Shown: in pieces, positions 30,197 through 38,985 of the stretch
How the letters are laid out: each line of letters starts with the position of its first letter
How positions within the stretch are numbered: the first letter of the stretch is position 1
Source: Hondaea fermentalgiana
Taxonomy: Eukaryota; Sar; Bigyra; Thraustochytrida; Thraustochytriidae
Direction: 5' to 3'
Length of the DNA: 64,000 nucleotides
Assembly (NCBI GenBank): GCA_014084085.1
Contig: NPFB01000005.1
Span: forward strand, 62,001-126,000
Notes under the pieces: generated by a model
The model's database searches: none
Seen by the model: only the letters and a program-made list of their open reading frames with translations
Told to the model about the DNA's origin: nothing
Program-made: the position numbers and the translations under genes

Positions 30197-30783
30197 GTTG
30201 CTGTTGCTGTTGCTGTTGCTGTCGTCGTCGCCCTCGCTGCCGTTCCTCAAACGCCTCGGCCGCGAGGTCTCGGCGCCACCGACCTGCCTGGGTCTCGGCG
30301 TCGATGCCAGATCGGTGCGTCAGGCCCTGGCTGCTTTTGCCAGTGCTCGCGCGCGCAAGAAGTCGAGAGGCGCCAAGCGGCCGAGACCCGCGCGTAGGGC
30401 CAGCCCTTCACGCTTGCGCGTCTGTTGCGAGCGGACAGCCAGGCCTACGCCGGGCGTATGCCGTTGGCTGACTGCGCCTGAGATAATTCGCTGGTTTGGG
30501 AGAGGTTGGATTGACCGCGAAAGGAGTGCGTCACTCATTTCGAGCAAGTCGAAGCAAGCAAGCAAGCAAGCAAGCAAGCAAAATAAAGATGGCGAAAAGG
30601 TCTTACGTACTCTAGGCCTATTTATGCCATTCGTCGACCAACGAAGAGAGAAGAGAGACGAGATGTTTACGTATAGACTTCTACGGCAGGGTAAACTGCG
30701 TGGATCGCAGATGTGCGGGAGCCTCCAACTCTCCTCGCAGCATATCTGTCGCGTAGCCAATCAGCATCAATATTCATCGGAGG
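30197..30783. other. 587-bp spacer with AAGC repeat
   Basis: Upstream side of the MFS gene and downstream side of the PH gene. Contains a CAG/CTG-type tract at 30198-30225 and a pure AAGC microsatellite at 30552-30580. No gene seen. Confidence 0.5.
30552..30580. repeat. AAGC tetranucleotide microsatellite
   Basis: Seven AAGC units. The same word, or its complement GCTT, forms arrays at 48841-48890, 53484-53513 and shorter ones at 45970-45990 and 48090-48116. Confidence 0.92.
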
Positions 30784-32112
30784 TCAGATGTCGTCGTCGA
30801 GGTCCTCCGCATCGAGGTCGACATCTCGAAACTCGAGATCTTCGCGCTCTTGGTTCTTACCAACACGAAATCCACCGTCGCGGTCGCCTAGAGCGAGCTC
30901 GTCGAGGGAAGCCCCGGCGCCAGAGGGAAAAACGGAGAGTTCGTGCGAGCTCGCCGGGCGTCTCTCTCTCTCGTCACCGTCATCAAGATCGGCAATATCA
31001 TCGACTCGTACACATAGAGAGGTCATACAGGATGGCAAGCAGGACACCAAGAGCTTTGAGGTCTCCAGCTCGACCGTGGCTCGCGCGGGCGGAGGTGACG
31101 ATGGTCGAGGCTGCATGCTTGAGGCGATTGGCGAGCCGAGGGCTTGCCTGACTTCGCCCTTTTTCCTCTGCTGTTGTCGGCGTCGCTCCTTGGCGCGAGC
31201 AATAATGCGTTCCGTGAGGGACTTGAGACGCTGCTTGGACTCCTCGTGCACATCAATCTCGAACGTGGACGTCACCACCTCGAGCTGCTTTTCCTCGCGT
31301 GTTTCGGTCTCGGGCAAAACGTGCGACGCCTGCGCGCTGTCTTTTTCCTTGCGCTGCTTTGAAATTTTCTGCTCGAGGACATGGGATATTCTTCGTCCAC
31401 GCGTTTCCCAATCCTGACCCTGCACAGAGACGGAGCGAAAAGCCCTCACCCAGGCCTTTGCGTCAAGAGGATCCTGGGCACGAAATACAAAGGTGCGACT
31501 GGCATTTTTTCGACCTGCGTCCGCAGTCAGCTCGAGGCAGAATTCGCGACAGCTACCCAGGCCATCTGTCTGGTCGCCAGCATCGATGCTTACGTACGCG
31601 CGATAGATTTCCCCAAAAGGAATGCCCCGCGTCTCTGCCGCAAGCTCTTGTGGCCCATAAAAAAAGATCTTGTCGACGTTGTCGAGACGACAGAAGCGGC
31701 GCTGCCAGTTCCATACGCCCATACGAAGACCCTTTTGCTTTCTTTTGTACAAGAATCCTTCCTTGAGAACAGGAATGAGCTCTCGCTCAAGCGCTTCGGC
31801 GTCTGGACCCGTTTTTATCTTTAGTGACGGCCGGTCGCGCGCATCATCTCCGGGCCCCTTGGTCTCCTCTTCGTCGTCGTGGCTTCTCGCTGCAGCGCGC
31901 GCGTGTTGCTGCCATGGATTAGCTGGCGCGTCCTCGCGCAACATGACACACTTGTTGGTACGTTCGATGCTAGTGGCAATCTGCTCGCCGTCCTGCTCTT
32001 CGATGTTTCTCTCCCGTTTGTGCTCCGAGCCAGGACTTGCGGGGCTGAGTGCTTCGCACAAGAACCTCCACGTCTCGCGCGCCAGGGGCTGCGCGAACTG
32101 CTCCGCTTCCAT
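30784..32112 (-). CDS. PH-domain protein with coiled-coil and acidic C-terminus
   Basis: 442 residues from the first in-frame ATG at 32112; the open frame upstream has no ATG and ends at a TGA. One pleckstrin homology domain (about residues 114-228) starts VLKEGFLYKRKQKG, continues NWQRRFCRLDN and ends with the invariant Trp in AKAWVRAFRSV. The Lys/Arg-rich first loop suits phosphoinositide binding. A basic coiled-coil (KQRLKSLTERIIARAKERRRQQQRKK) follows, then a Pro/Ser region and a strongly acidic C-terminus ending DLDAEDLDDDI. It is likely a peripheral membrane adaptor. It is transcribed divergently from the nucleotide-sugar dehydratase gene, with 528 bp between ATGs. No enzymatic domain is visible. 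Confidence 0.8.
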   Translation of the reverse strand: MEAEQFAQPLARETWRFLCEALSPASPGSEHKRERNIEEQDGEQIATSIERTNKCVMLREDAPANPWQQHARAAARSHDDEEETKGPGDDARDRPSLKIKTGPDAEALERELIPVLKEGFLYKRKQKGLRMGVWNWQRRFCRLDNVDKIFFYGPQELAAETRGIPFGEIYRAYVSIDAGDQTDGLGSCREFCLELTADAGRKNASRTFVFRAQDPLDAKAWVRAFRSVSVQGQDWETRGRRISHVLEQKISKQRKEKDSAQASHVLPETETREEKQLEVVTSTFEIDVHEESKQRLKSLTERIIARAKERRRQQQRKKGEVRQALGSPIASSMQPRPSSPPPARATVELETSKLLVSCLPSCMTSLCVRVDDIADLDDGDERERRPASSHELSVFPSGAGASLDELALGDRDGGFRVGKNQEREDLEFRDVDLDAEDLDDDI

Positions 32113-32640
32113 GCACTGCGCAGACCCGCTCTGCCAGTTTTTCTCCCCCCGTGACCCTGCCGACCTTTTCGCCTGCCCTGCGCTCAGAGCGCGGCACTTG
32201 GCATTGCCTCTGGCTCGCGCCGGATCTCCAGACCGCCGTGTGCGCGTCTTACGCAGCGAGCGCGCGTGCTCCTCGCCATTCACGCGTCAGTCCCACGGGC
32301 TTCGTGTCACTGCTGCTGTGCACGCGCCGCAAAGGAAAAAAGATAAAGAGGCTTAACGGATCGTCCGCGCAAACAGGTTAGGCCGCTTTTGCCCGCTTCG
32401 AGTCACCAAAAAAAATGGGAGACCAAACGTTGCCTACTCACGGTCAGTGCAGTGGCGTGACCTGCAAGCCCAGCCGCGCCTGCTTTGTCTGGCGAGCGAG
32501 GCCACGCCACGCCACGCCTCGCCGCCCGCACGCGTCGCGGCGGACGGGAGAACGGGACGCTGCTTTTGGAGTTGCCGACGTGCTCTCATCCTTTGCGCCC
32601 GAAGGCGAAAAGGGCCGGGACCGACGAGGTCACCTGAGAC
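32113..32640. promoter_or_regulatory. Divergent promoter region (PH gene / 4,6-dehydratase gene)
   Basis: 528 bp between two divergent start codons, so it should carry both promoters. It includes GCCACGCCACGCC-type repeats near 32500-32520. No canonical TATA or initiator can be assigned. Confidence 0.4.
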
Positions 32641-33753
32641 ATGAACGAGGAGGCGAACTGCGGCGAAGGCGAGGGCAGCTTCGAGCCGAGAAGCATCCTC
32701 ATCACGGGAGGAGCGGGTTTCATTGGAAGCCATGTTCTGAACAGGGTGCTCGAAGCCTTTCCGGATACCAAGGTGGTCGTCATGGATAATTTGAGCTATT
32801 GCGCGTCAACGAAGAACTTAGACTCAGCCCTGAAGCATCCCAACTGCAGCTTTGTGCACGGAAATATCACCTCTTCAGATCTCGTGGTTTATGTGCTTGA
32901 AAAAGAAGAGGTTGACTGTGTTCTGCACTTTGCAGCCGAGACGCACGTGGACAACTCTTTTGGAAATAGCTTTCGATTTACAGAGACCAATGTCATGGGC
33001 ACACATGTGCTGTTGGAGGCGTGCAAGCGCATGAATGGCCAAATCCTTCGATTTATTCACGTGAGTACAGACGAAGTATACGGAGAAAGTCTCGGCGCAG
33101 AGAGCTTCATGGAAGAGTCCGTCTTGGAGCCGACCAACCCATATGCAGCAAGCAAGGCGGCAGCCGAGTTCATGGCAAAGGCATATCACCGCTCGTTCAA
33201 GGTACCTGTGATCATCACGCGAGGTAATAATGTGTATGGACCGCGGCAATACCCAGAAAAGATCATTCCCAAATTCATCCATCAAATGATGCGCAACTCG
33301 CCGCTCACGGTGCATGGCGACGGCTCCACGCGACGAAACATGCTGTATGTCAGTGATGTCGCCGACGCCTTTGTGACGATCTTGCGACACGCTGTACCCG
33401 GACAGACGATCAACATTGGCGGCAATGAGGAACTTTCTGTACTGGAGATTGCATCGGCCATTCTTGATGCGTTTGGGCGTAACAAGACCCCTGGGCAAGA
33501 GACTTGGCTTAACTTCGTAGAGGACCGCAAGTTTAATGACACGCGGTACAACATTGACAAACGCAAGCTTCACGAACTGGGGTGGCGTCAAAAAGTTGAC
33601 TTTACCACGGGTTTGAGCACCACGTTGGAGTGGTATAAGGCGAACCAAAATCACTGGGGGTCCATCGAACACGCGCTAGTGGCCCACCCGCGCGTTTTTG
33701 GCGAGGATAATTCTCACGAACCACCAAGACCCCCTTTGACCAGCGGACGATGA
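32641..33753 (+). CDS. NDP-glucose 4,6-dehydratase (RmlB/TGDS/RHM N-terminal type)
   Basis: 370-residue extended short-chain dehydrogenase. The NAD-binding glycines are in TGGAGFIGS (residues 22-30). The catalytic STDEVYG (142-148) has the Thr-Asp-Glu typical of 4,6-dehydratases, and the YxxxK pair is Tyr168/Lys172 in NPYAASK. RGNNVYGPRQYPEKIIPKF and HGDGSTRRNMLYVSDVADA are further dehydratase blocks. The enzyme converts dTDP- or UDP-glucose to the 4-keto-6-deoxy sugar, the first step to rhamnose and other deoxysugars, in the cytosol. Length matches single-domain family members; the fused epimerase/reductase half of plant RHM is absent. ATG at 32641 follows GAGAC. It converges on the 5-phosphatase gene with 179 bp between stops. 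Nucleotide preference is unknown. Confidence 0.9.
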   Translation: MNEEANCGEGEGSFEPRSILITGGAGFIGSHVLNRVLEAFPDTKVVVMDNLSYCASTKNLDSALKHPNCSFVHGNITSSDLVVYVLEKEEVDCVLHFAAETHVDNSFGNSFRFTETNVMGTHVLLEACKRMNGQILRFIHVSTDEVYGESLGAESFMEESVLEPTNPYAASKAAAEFMAKAYHRSFKVPVIITRGNNVYGPRQYPEKIIPKFIHQMMRNSPLTVHGDGSTRRNMLYVSDVADAFVTILRHAVPGQTINIGGNEELSVLEIASAILDAFGRNKTPGQETWLNFVEDRKFNDTRYNIDKRKLHELGWRQKVDFTTGLSTTLEWYKANQNHWGSIEHALVAHPRVFGEDNSHEPPRPPLTSGR

Positions 33754-33932
33754 AGAGAACAAATCGGCTTCCGATCACAATACGAAAGGAGGGCAACATC
33801 CGGGAGCGGGCTCGGAAAGTTTTCATGATTATCTTTTTCCGAGTGCGACGCTCTTGCGAAAGCGGGCGCCAGTTCCTCTTGAGTTGTGTCGTACCTCAGG
33901 ATAAAAAATCGTGTAATAGTGTTCCACGTTCT

Positions 33933-36254
33933 TTATGAAATCAGACAGACCTGGCTCTCGGCCTTTCCAACCTCATGCGACTCCACGCCGATAAGTGTTG
34001 GGTCGTCAATTCCGTCGACCGCGACAGAGTACATTGCCGCGACCGGGCGATGGTCCGACATGCGAATCGAGGGCTCACTCGCGTAGTGGAGAATCTCGAT
34101 TGTGTGAGGTCGCGTGGATTTGTGCAGGATACGATCAGTCCAGGCCGGGACACGTTGCTTCTTGGAGGTATCATAAACGTCGCTGTCCTTGTCAAACTTG
34201 TATGTGGGTTTAAAATTCACAGGACCTTCGACGAAGTTGCGAAAGACACGACCAGCTGCCTTTTCCTTTTTCAGCTGGTCGTTGGCCAAAAGAGAGCCAT
34301 GCGCGAGCCTGGAATCGCTCGAAAGGAGGCCCTCCACCTTCTCGCGGGAAGCGTCGATTCGGTAGTTGAAGTCGCCAAACCAAAAGACGCGGTCGAACCG
34401 CGCTGTGGCCCGTCCACGAGGGTCTGATTCAGGATTAAAGTCGTACCCGCTTGGGCCCACGTCCTCATCGATGCAAAGTTTGGCTTTATCCATGCCTGTG
34501 GGATAGTCGTCATCGTCGTCATCATCATCATTTTCATCACCATCATTGAACGCATCGTCATCTTCGTCTTCGAGTTGGTTGTCCTCGTCATCGTTTTCGT
34601 CGTCTTTGTCAACGCCACCGGTACTTTTTGCTTTGCGCGAGCTGCTGTCGAACGACGCGCGTTCTCTGATACTATCGTGAACGCTTCCAGTAGCTTTGCC
34701 CTGATGCGCTTTGTTCGGTTTCTTTTTGCCACGGGTGGGGGACGAGGTGCGTTGAAGAAGAGGCTTGAGTCGAACTCCTGGGGGCAGAGCGAGAAGTCCA
34801 TCGATGCGATGGAAGTGATCGTTGCGCTGTTTGACACGATTTTGGTGGGCTTCGAAGTGCGAAGCAATAAAAAGAAAGCTTGTACGGCCAAGGTTAAATG
34901 AGACTCCAACGCCACCCTTGTTGCCAAAGGTATCCTTGTAGCCGGTCGCGACAGCCGCGGATCCCACGTTGGATAACACGGGCAGGAGCTCTTTGCGAAC
35001 AAAGACAATGAGATGCGTTGCTTGTAGCGTGTGACTGCGCAGCATCGCATATCCCTCGCCAAAAAATCGCGCGAGCGTCTGTTCCCAGCCCTTTTTGCGC
35101 GTAATTACCGCAGACTTTGCGATTGTACGTTCACATTCCTGAGTGCCAATGGCATAAACGTCAAAGTGATCTCGCGGTATAAGCTTTCGCAGAGGTTCTT
35201 CGTCTCCAACGCTGTTGCCCATAAGATTCCACGTGCAGCAAAAGACTCTGAGCGAGGCACGTTGTTCGAAAATGGAGTGAGACGGAGTCTCAGGGCTGAA
35301 GCGCAACTCGAGTGGCCAAGCTTTTGTTCGATGGCGGATGGCGGTGGGCGTTGAGCGAGCTGAGTCTTGAACAGATGATCGCGGGGATAGCGATTTGGAC
35401 TCTTCTGAGGCAAGATTTGAGACGCTGCTGCTACTGACACTACTGCTCACACTCTCATCATCGGAATCAGCCTCAGACTCGCACGACTCGTGACCGTAGT
35501 TCCTTTGACGACGTTTTGGTGTCTCTTGTCGACTTTGTACACTTGGAATACTCTTGTCAGCATTGCGTTCCAAGGCTGCAAGATCGTTCATCTCGCCCTT
35601 GCTGTCCTCAGCATCAAGATCCTGCTCGTCATGACGATGATGATCAGCATCATCATCACAACTGTTTGCGTCGAGGTCCGTCTGATCATCATTGATAAGA
35701 TCCGACTTATGATCGCGAGAACGGCGAGGGGAAGGCGACGATGATGAAGAAAAGGAAGAAGCAGGACTCGCTTTTCCAGAGCGAGATGTGGCGCGAGGAC
35801 TTTCCGTCTCTGCATCATCACTTTCAGTGCAGTTTGAGCGATCTCGAAAATCTGCATGCGGTGCTTCAGACGTTGATGCGCATGGTGTACGAGGAGAGAG
35901 CGATGCTTTTGCGCCGTGCATTGTACTTTCATCTTGAGGTTCCTCCAGAGGAAAGCTCGTGGGTATTGATTGATCGCCGGGCTCGTTGCGCAGTAATGTT
36001 TGAGGCTTGCGAGTGTTGCTGTCGCTGTCGTTATCGACATCTTGTCGAGCAGCGAGCGTGCGCCTTTCTGCATCTGCAGTGGCGGCGTCAATCGTCTCCA
36101 GAATGGGCCCGTGGTCTACATGCAGACGGTCTGCAACAATACGCATGAGCGCTTCCGCATCGCTCTGACTTTCCTGCATGAAGCAAAGAATGCGGTCGCG
36201 GTCCACACGAGCGTGTTGGCTTTGTTGACGAGAAGACGGCGAGGAGCTTGGCAT
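33933..36254 (-). CDS. Inositol polyphosphate 5-phosphatase with C-terminal CaaX box
   Basis: 773 residues. The first third is disordered, Ser/Asp-rich and acidic. The catalytic domain starts at about residue 333 (VFCCTWNLMGN) and contains AIGTQECE, YKDTFGNKGGVGVSF, ASHFEAHQNRVKQRN, FWFGDFNYRID (about 621), PAWTDRIL (about 703) and SDHRPV (about 730), the Mg-binding and catalytic motifs of 5-phosphatases. It removes the 5-phosphate from PI(4,5)P2, PI(3,4,5)P3 or soluble inositol phosphates. An insert of about 110 residues, mostly Asp/Glu, interrupts the domain before FWFGDFNYRID. The protein ends CLIS, a CaaX box predicting farnesylation and membrane attachment, as in several animal 5-phosphatases. 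The first in-frame ATG (36254) is used. No SH2, Sac or RhoGAP domain is seen. Confidence 0.92.
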   Translation of the reverse strand: MPSSSPSSRQQSQHARVDRDRILCFMQESQSDAEALMRIVADRLHVDHGPILETIDAATADAERRTLAARQDVDNDSDSNTRKPQTLLRNEPGDQSIPTSFPLEEPQDESTMHGAKASLSPRTPCASTSEAPHADFRDRSNCTESDDAETESPRATSRSGKASPASSFSSSSSPSPRRSRDHKSDLINDDQTDLDANSCDDDADHHRHDEQDLDAEDSKGEMNDLAALERNADKSIPSVQSRQETPKRRQRNYGHESCESEADSDDESVSSSVSSSSVSNLASEESKSLSPRSSVQDSARSTPTAIRHRTKAWPLELRFSPETPSHSIFEQRASLRVFCCTWNLMGNSVGDEEPLRKLIPRDHFDVYAIGTQECERTIAKSAVITRKKGWEQTLARFFGEGYAMLRSHTLQATHLIVFVRKELLPVLSNVGSAAVATGYKDTFGNKGGVGVSFNLGRTSFLFIASHFEAHQNRVKQRNDHFHRIDGLLALPPGVRLKPLLQRTSSPTRGKKKPNKAHQGKATGSVHDSIRERASFDSSSRKAKSTGGVDKDDENDDEDNQLEDEDDDAFNDGDENDDDDDDDDYPTGMDKAKLCIDEDVGPSGYDFNPESDPRGRATARFDRVFWFGDFNYRIDASREKVEGLLSSDSRLAHGSLLANDQLKKEKAAGRVFRNFVEGPVNFKPTYKFDKDSDVYDTSKKQRVPAWTDRILHKSTRPHTIEILHYASEPSIRMSDHRPVAAMYSVAVDGIDDPTLIGVESHEVGKAESQVCLIS

Positions 36255-37665
36255 CTTTTCGAACCGCAAGCGCTGCGATAGATTCGCTCGCACGAGCAAA
36301 CAAATTGGCTGCCACGCCAGCCCGTGTGCTCACCCACTGACTCGTGAGTGACGTAGGACGTGTCTCTTGTGAATAAGTGCAGCCTTTGTGAAGGAGCCGC
36401 AGGCACGCGTGTGTGTATGTGTGTGAGCGCGCTCGCGCGCGCGAGAGAGCGAGAGACAATGTTAAACGCTCCGATGGGACGATAAACGTTCGTTTCGAAT
36501 AAGTGCGCTCGCAACGTTCGCTTCGCTCGGAGCCAGGCCCCGAAGTTGTAACGGAGTATTCTGGCGCTCGCTATCGCGCCACGGCCGCCCAGCCTGTTGC
36601 GAGAACGGCGTCCTCTTGTGGCAGCTCTGCGCTTTGCATATTCCTTGCCTGCGGTAATAAGCCCAATGAGCTGAGCTGAGGTGCTATGCTTGGACTTCGG
36701 AACGGATACATTCAACGGCTCGGAGCTAGAAACACTTTTGAAGACATCACAAAGTTATCTTGAGGCCGGCGACGCTGCGAGGCAACGCTCGTCGTTGCCT
36801 CACTGAGACTTTGCACATCGTTTACAGACGATGCGCCTGCTTCAGGCTCTAGGACAGACGCTGGGTGCTCTGGTTTTGCACGCTTTGATAGTCTTCGGGC
36901 CTCATCGGAACTGAGCCACCAGGACCTTTGAGGGCAACACGGGCATGCGAAAGACATTTCGGGGAAGATATGCAGCGGGTCTTTGGCCAAGCCGCAGCCG
37001 CTGTGTTCGAGCGGCTGTGGCACAAAGTAGGTGGATGTATCGCCCACGTGCGGAGACAGCCTTGACGTACGGAGCGACGCGATCGATGATCGTGCTGGTG
37101 CTGGTGCTGGTGCTGATGATGGGGAGAGGGAGAGTCAGGCGAACCCTTCCGCTTCGGATGCCGCGGCAGGCACACGGACCACTTCGGCACCCAAGCTCGT
37201 ACATGGCACGTGAAAATGAAGAGGAAAAATCGTTTCGAAAAATTGAGGAGACCGAAAACGCGGAGGTCCGACTATCCGTTGTTTGGAGCCGCTCGTCACT
37301 ACGACCAGAAACGGCAAGAAAGGTGTCCGTTGACTTTACCATTGCTTACAAGGGAGATGAAGGGCGATGAAGTGTTCGTTTGGAGGAATAATCTCGTGAA
37401 GGTGACTGTCTGACATGGAAGGTCCACGAAATGAACACCTTGAATTCTGGAGAGGTGTTCATGCCTCTTTTCATGCATAAAAAAATATGGTTCGTTGAGG
37501 CTGGGCAAGTGCGTTGGTGCAACCCAAGGTAAGGTCACGCGACTCGATTTTTGCCGACACCAAACCTGCAACCCTTTGCATCCTCTGTAATCAATACGAC
37601 CCGAAAACACAAGCAGTCAAGCGATCGATCTCTGTGACCCTAGACTTGTGTTTTTGTAAGAAAAA
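36255..37665. other. 1.4 kb region, no assignable gene; coding-like fragments on both strands
   Basis: 36300-36700 is the upstream side of the 5-phosphatase gene. On the minus strand 37134-36712 is open for 141 codons (containing EMSFACPCCPQRSWW), and a single TGA separates it from a further open stretch to 37317 in the same frame. On the plus strand a short frame around 37203-37370 has charged, protein-like composition. Neither resembles a family I know. They may be exons of a small spliced gene, a decayed gene or chance. 37090-37120 is a GCTGGT repeat. Confidence 0.3.
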
Positions 37666-38217
37666 ATGATGCGTGGAGCTCTTCTTCTCGCGCTGGCCGT
37701 CGTGGCCGCGCCTCAGGTCGCGCGTGCGGAGTACCTTACGTGCGCCGCTGGCGAGCACCTTTGCTGCGATGCTGTTGACTCTTCGGTGACCGAGTACACG
37801 CTGACTGATGGCGTGATCAAGGGCTGCAGCGACACCTACCAGAACACGGATAGCTCAGACAGCAGCACGTACTGCGTCCGAATGGTCTCTTACGTGACTG
37901 GCACGATGGCGACGGCATCGAGCTGCTGGTGCGGTACTTCGACGGACTCTTGGGATTCGGGCACGTGGAACTACGATTGCGATGCGGATAAGTGCATGGA
38001 GAGTGCCAGTGAGAACGTTGGCTACACTCCTGGACTCTGCGATCTCGGCGAGGCCATTGAAGACGCTGCCGAGGGATTCTTTGCCGCAATGGGCGCAATC
38101 GCAATTGTCATCATCATTGTCGGTGTGCTCGCCATTGTGGGCATCATTGCGGCCATTTACTGCTGCTGCTGCAAGAAGTCTCACCAGGTCGTTGTCGTGC
38201 AGGGCGGCGGCAAGTAA
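37666..38217 (+). CDS. Small type I membrane protein with ten-cysteine ectodomain (copy 1)
   Basis: 183 residues, family not recognised. Layout: signal peptide of about 21 residues ending VARA|E; an ectodomain (about 22-138) with ten Cys; one transmembrane helix (about 141-165); a CCCC cluster at the inner face, likely palmitoylated; then a short basic/hydrophobic tail. Ectodomain marks are EYLTCAAGEHLCCDAVDSSVT, then single Cys residues and CWCGT, ending PGLCDLGEA. A paralogue at 59285-59845 shares the whole layout and every cysteine. Even Cys number suggests five disulphides in a secreted-pathway domain rich in Thr/Ser. Two ATGs occur in tandem at 37666 and 37669 after an A-rich leader (AAAAA). 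Possible roles are cell-surface adhesion or receptor, but there is no direct evidence. It borders the gene desert. Confidence 0.85.
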   Translation: MMRGALLLALAVVAAPQVARAEYLTCAAGEHLCCDAVDSSVTEYTLTDGVIKGCSDTYQNTDSSDSSTYCVRMVSYVTGTMATASSCWCGTSTDSWDSGTWNYDCDADKCMESASENVGYTPGLCDLGEAIEDAAEGFFAAMGAIAIVIIIVGVLAIVGIIAAIYCCCCKKSHQVVVVQGGGK

Positions 38218-38724
38218 ACTTCTACTAATTTCATGTTGAATTTTTTGAGGATTTCAAAGCTGTTTTCAAGACGCTGCGAAGCTTTGATGCTTTGACTTTG
38301 AGAACAGTGAAAGTGATGCTATTGATTGGCTCTGGGGCCACGGTGTTGCCAGAACAAGAGCCGCGATGCTATCGTTTGGCGTGGAAACTGCGAAGCTGAA
38401 TATTTGGTAAGACCTGAAAGTGCTGTTGAATTGCTTTGACTGCTTGCTCTTCGTAAGTCTTTTGCCCAAAGCGGCAGAAGTTGTTTGCAAAAAAAAAGTT
38501 GCTACGAAGAGTAAGTGCGTCATGAATTCATTCCTGCATGCTTGGCGTAGCGCTGGGAGAAAGGCTCAATGCATTCGCTCCTTCAATCTGCTTCGGGCTT
38601 ATCCCAAGCTTCTCTTGCGAGGTATTAAAGCTCTCGTAATGCGTCGCCTCTTGCGCATATCCCTTCACTTATCCGTGAGTTTTCCGCGCATTCCCATGAA
38701 GTTCTTCTTTCCGTCGTCGTCATG

Positions 38725-38748
38725 CAGGCAGGCAGGCAGGCAGGCAGG
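38725..38748. repeat. CAGG microsatellite
   Basis: Six CAGG units, the complement of the CCTG arrays at 15301 and 61261. Confidence 0.85.
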
Positions 38749-38964
38749 TTCATCTCGGCAATCTCAACCCATCTCAACCCGACCGCGGCCCCGGTTTCTG
38801 CCCCAGCGCCACGGGACTCTCAGCCCTCTTGTCTCTGGCCATCCCTTGCCCCAGGTCCCAACATGCCAAAGGCGCCTCGCATGCGCGAATTGACAATGCG
38901 ATCGCGATCTTCTCGTGCGTGCGGCACGCGGCAGCCTCCCTCGGGGCAGGCCAGTTGGTTAGTT

Positions 38965-38985
38965 GGCTGGCTGGCTGGCTGGCTG
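38965..38985. repeat. GGCT microsatellite
   Basis: Five GGCT units, followed by imperfect CTGGCTGGCC. The longest array of the same word is at 49516-49567. Confidence 0.85.
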
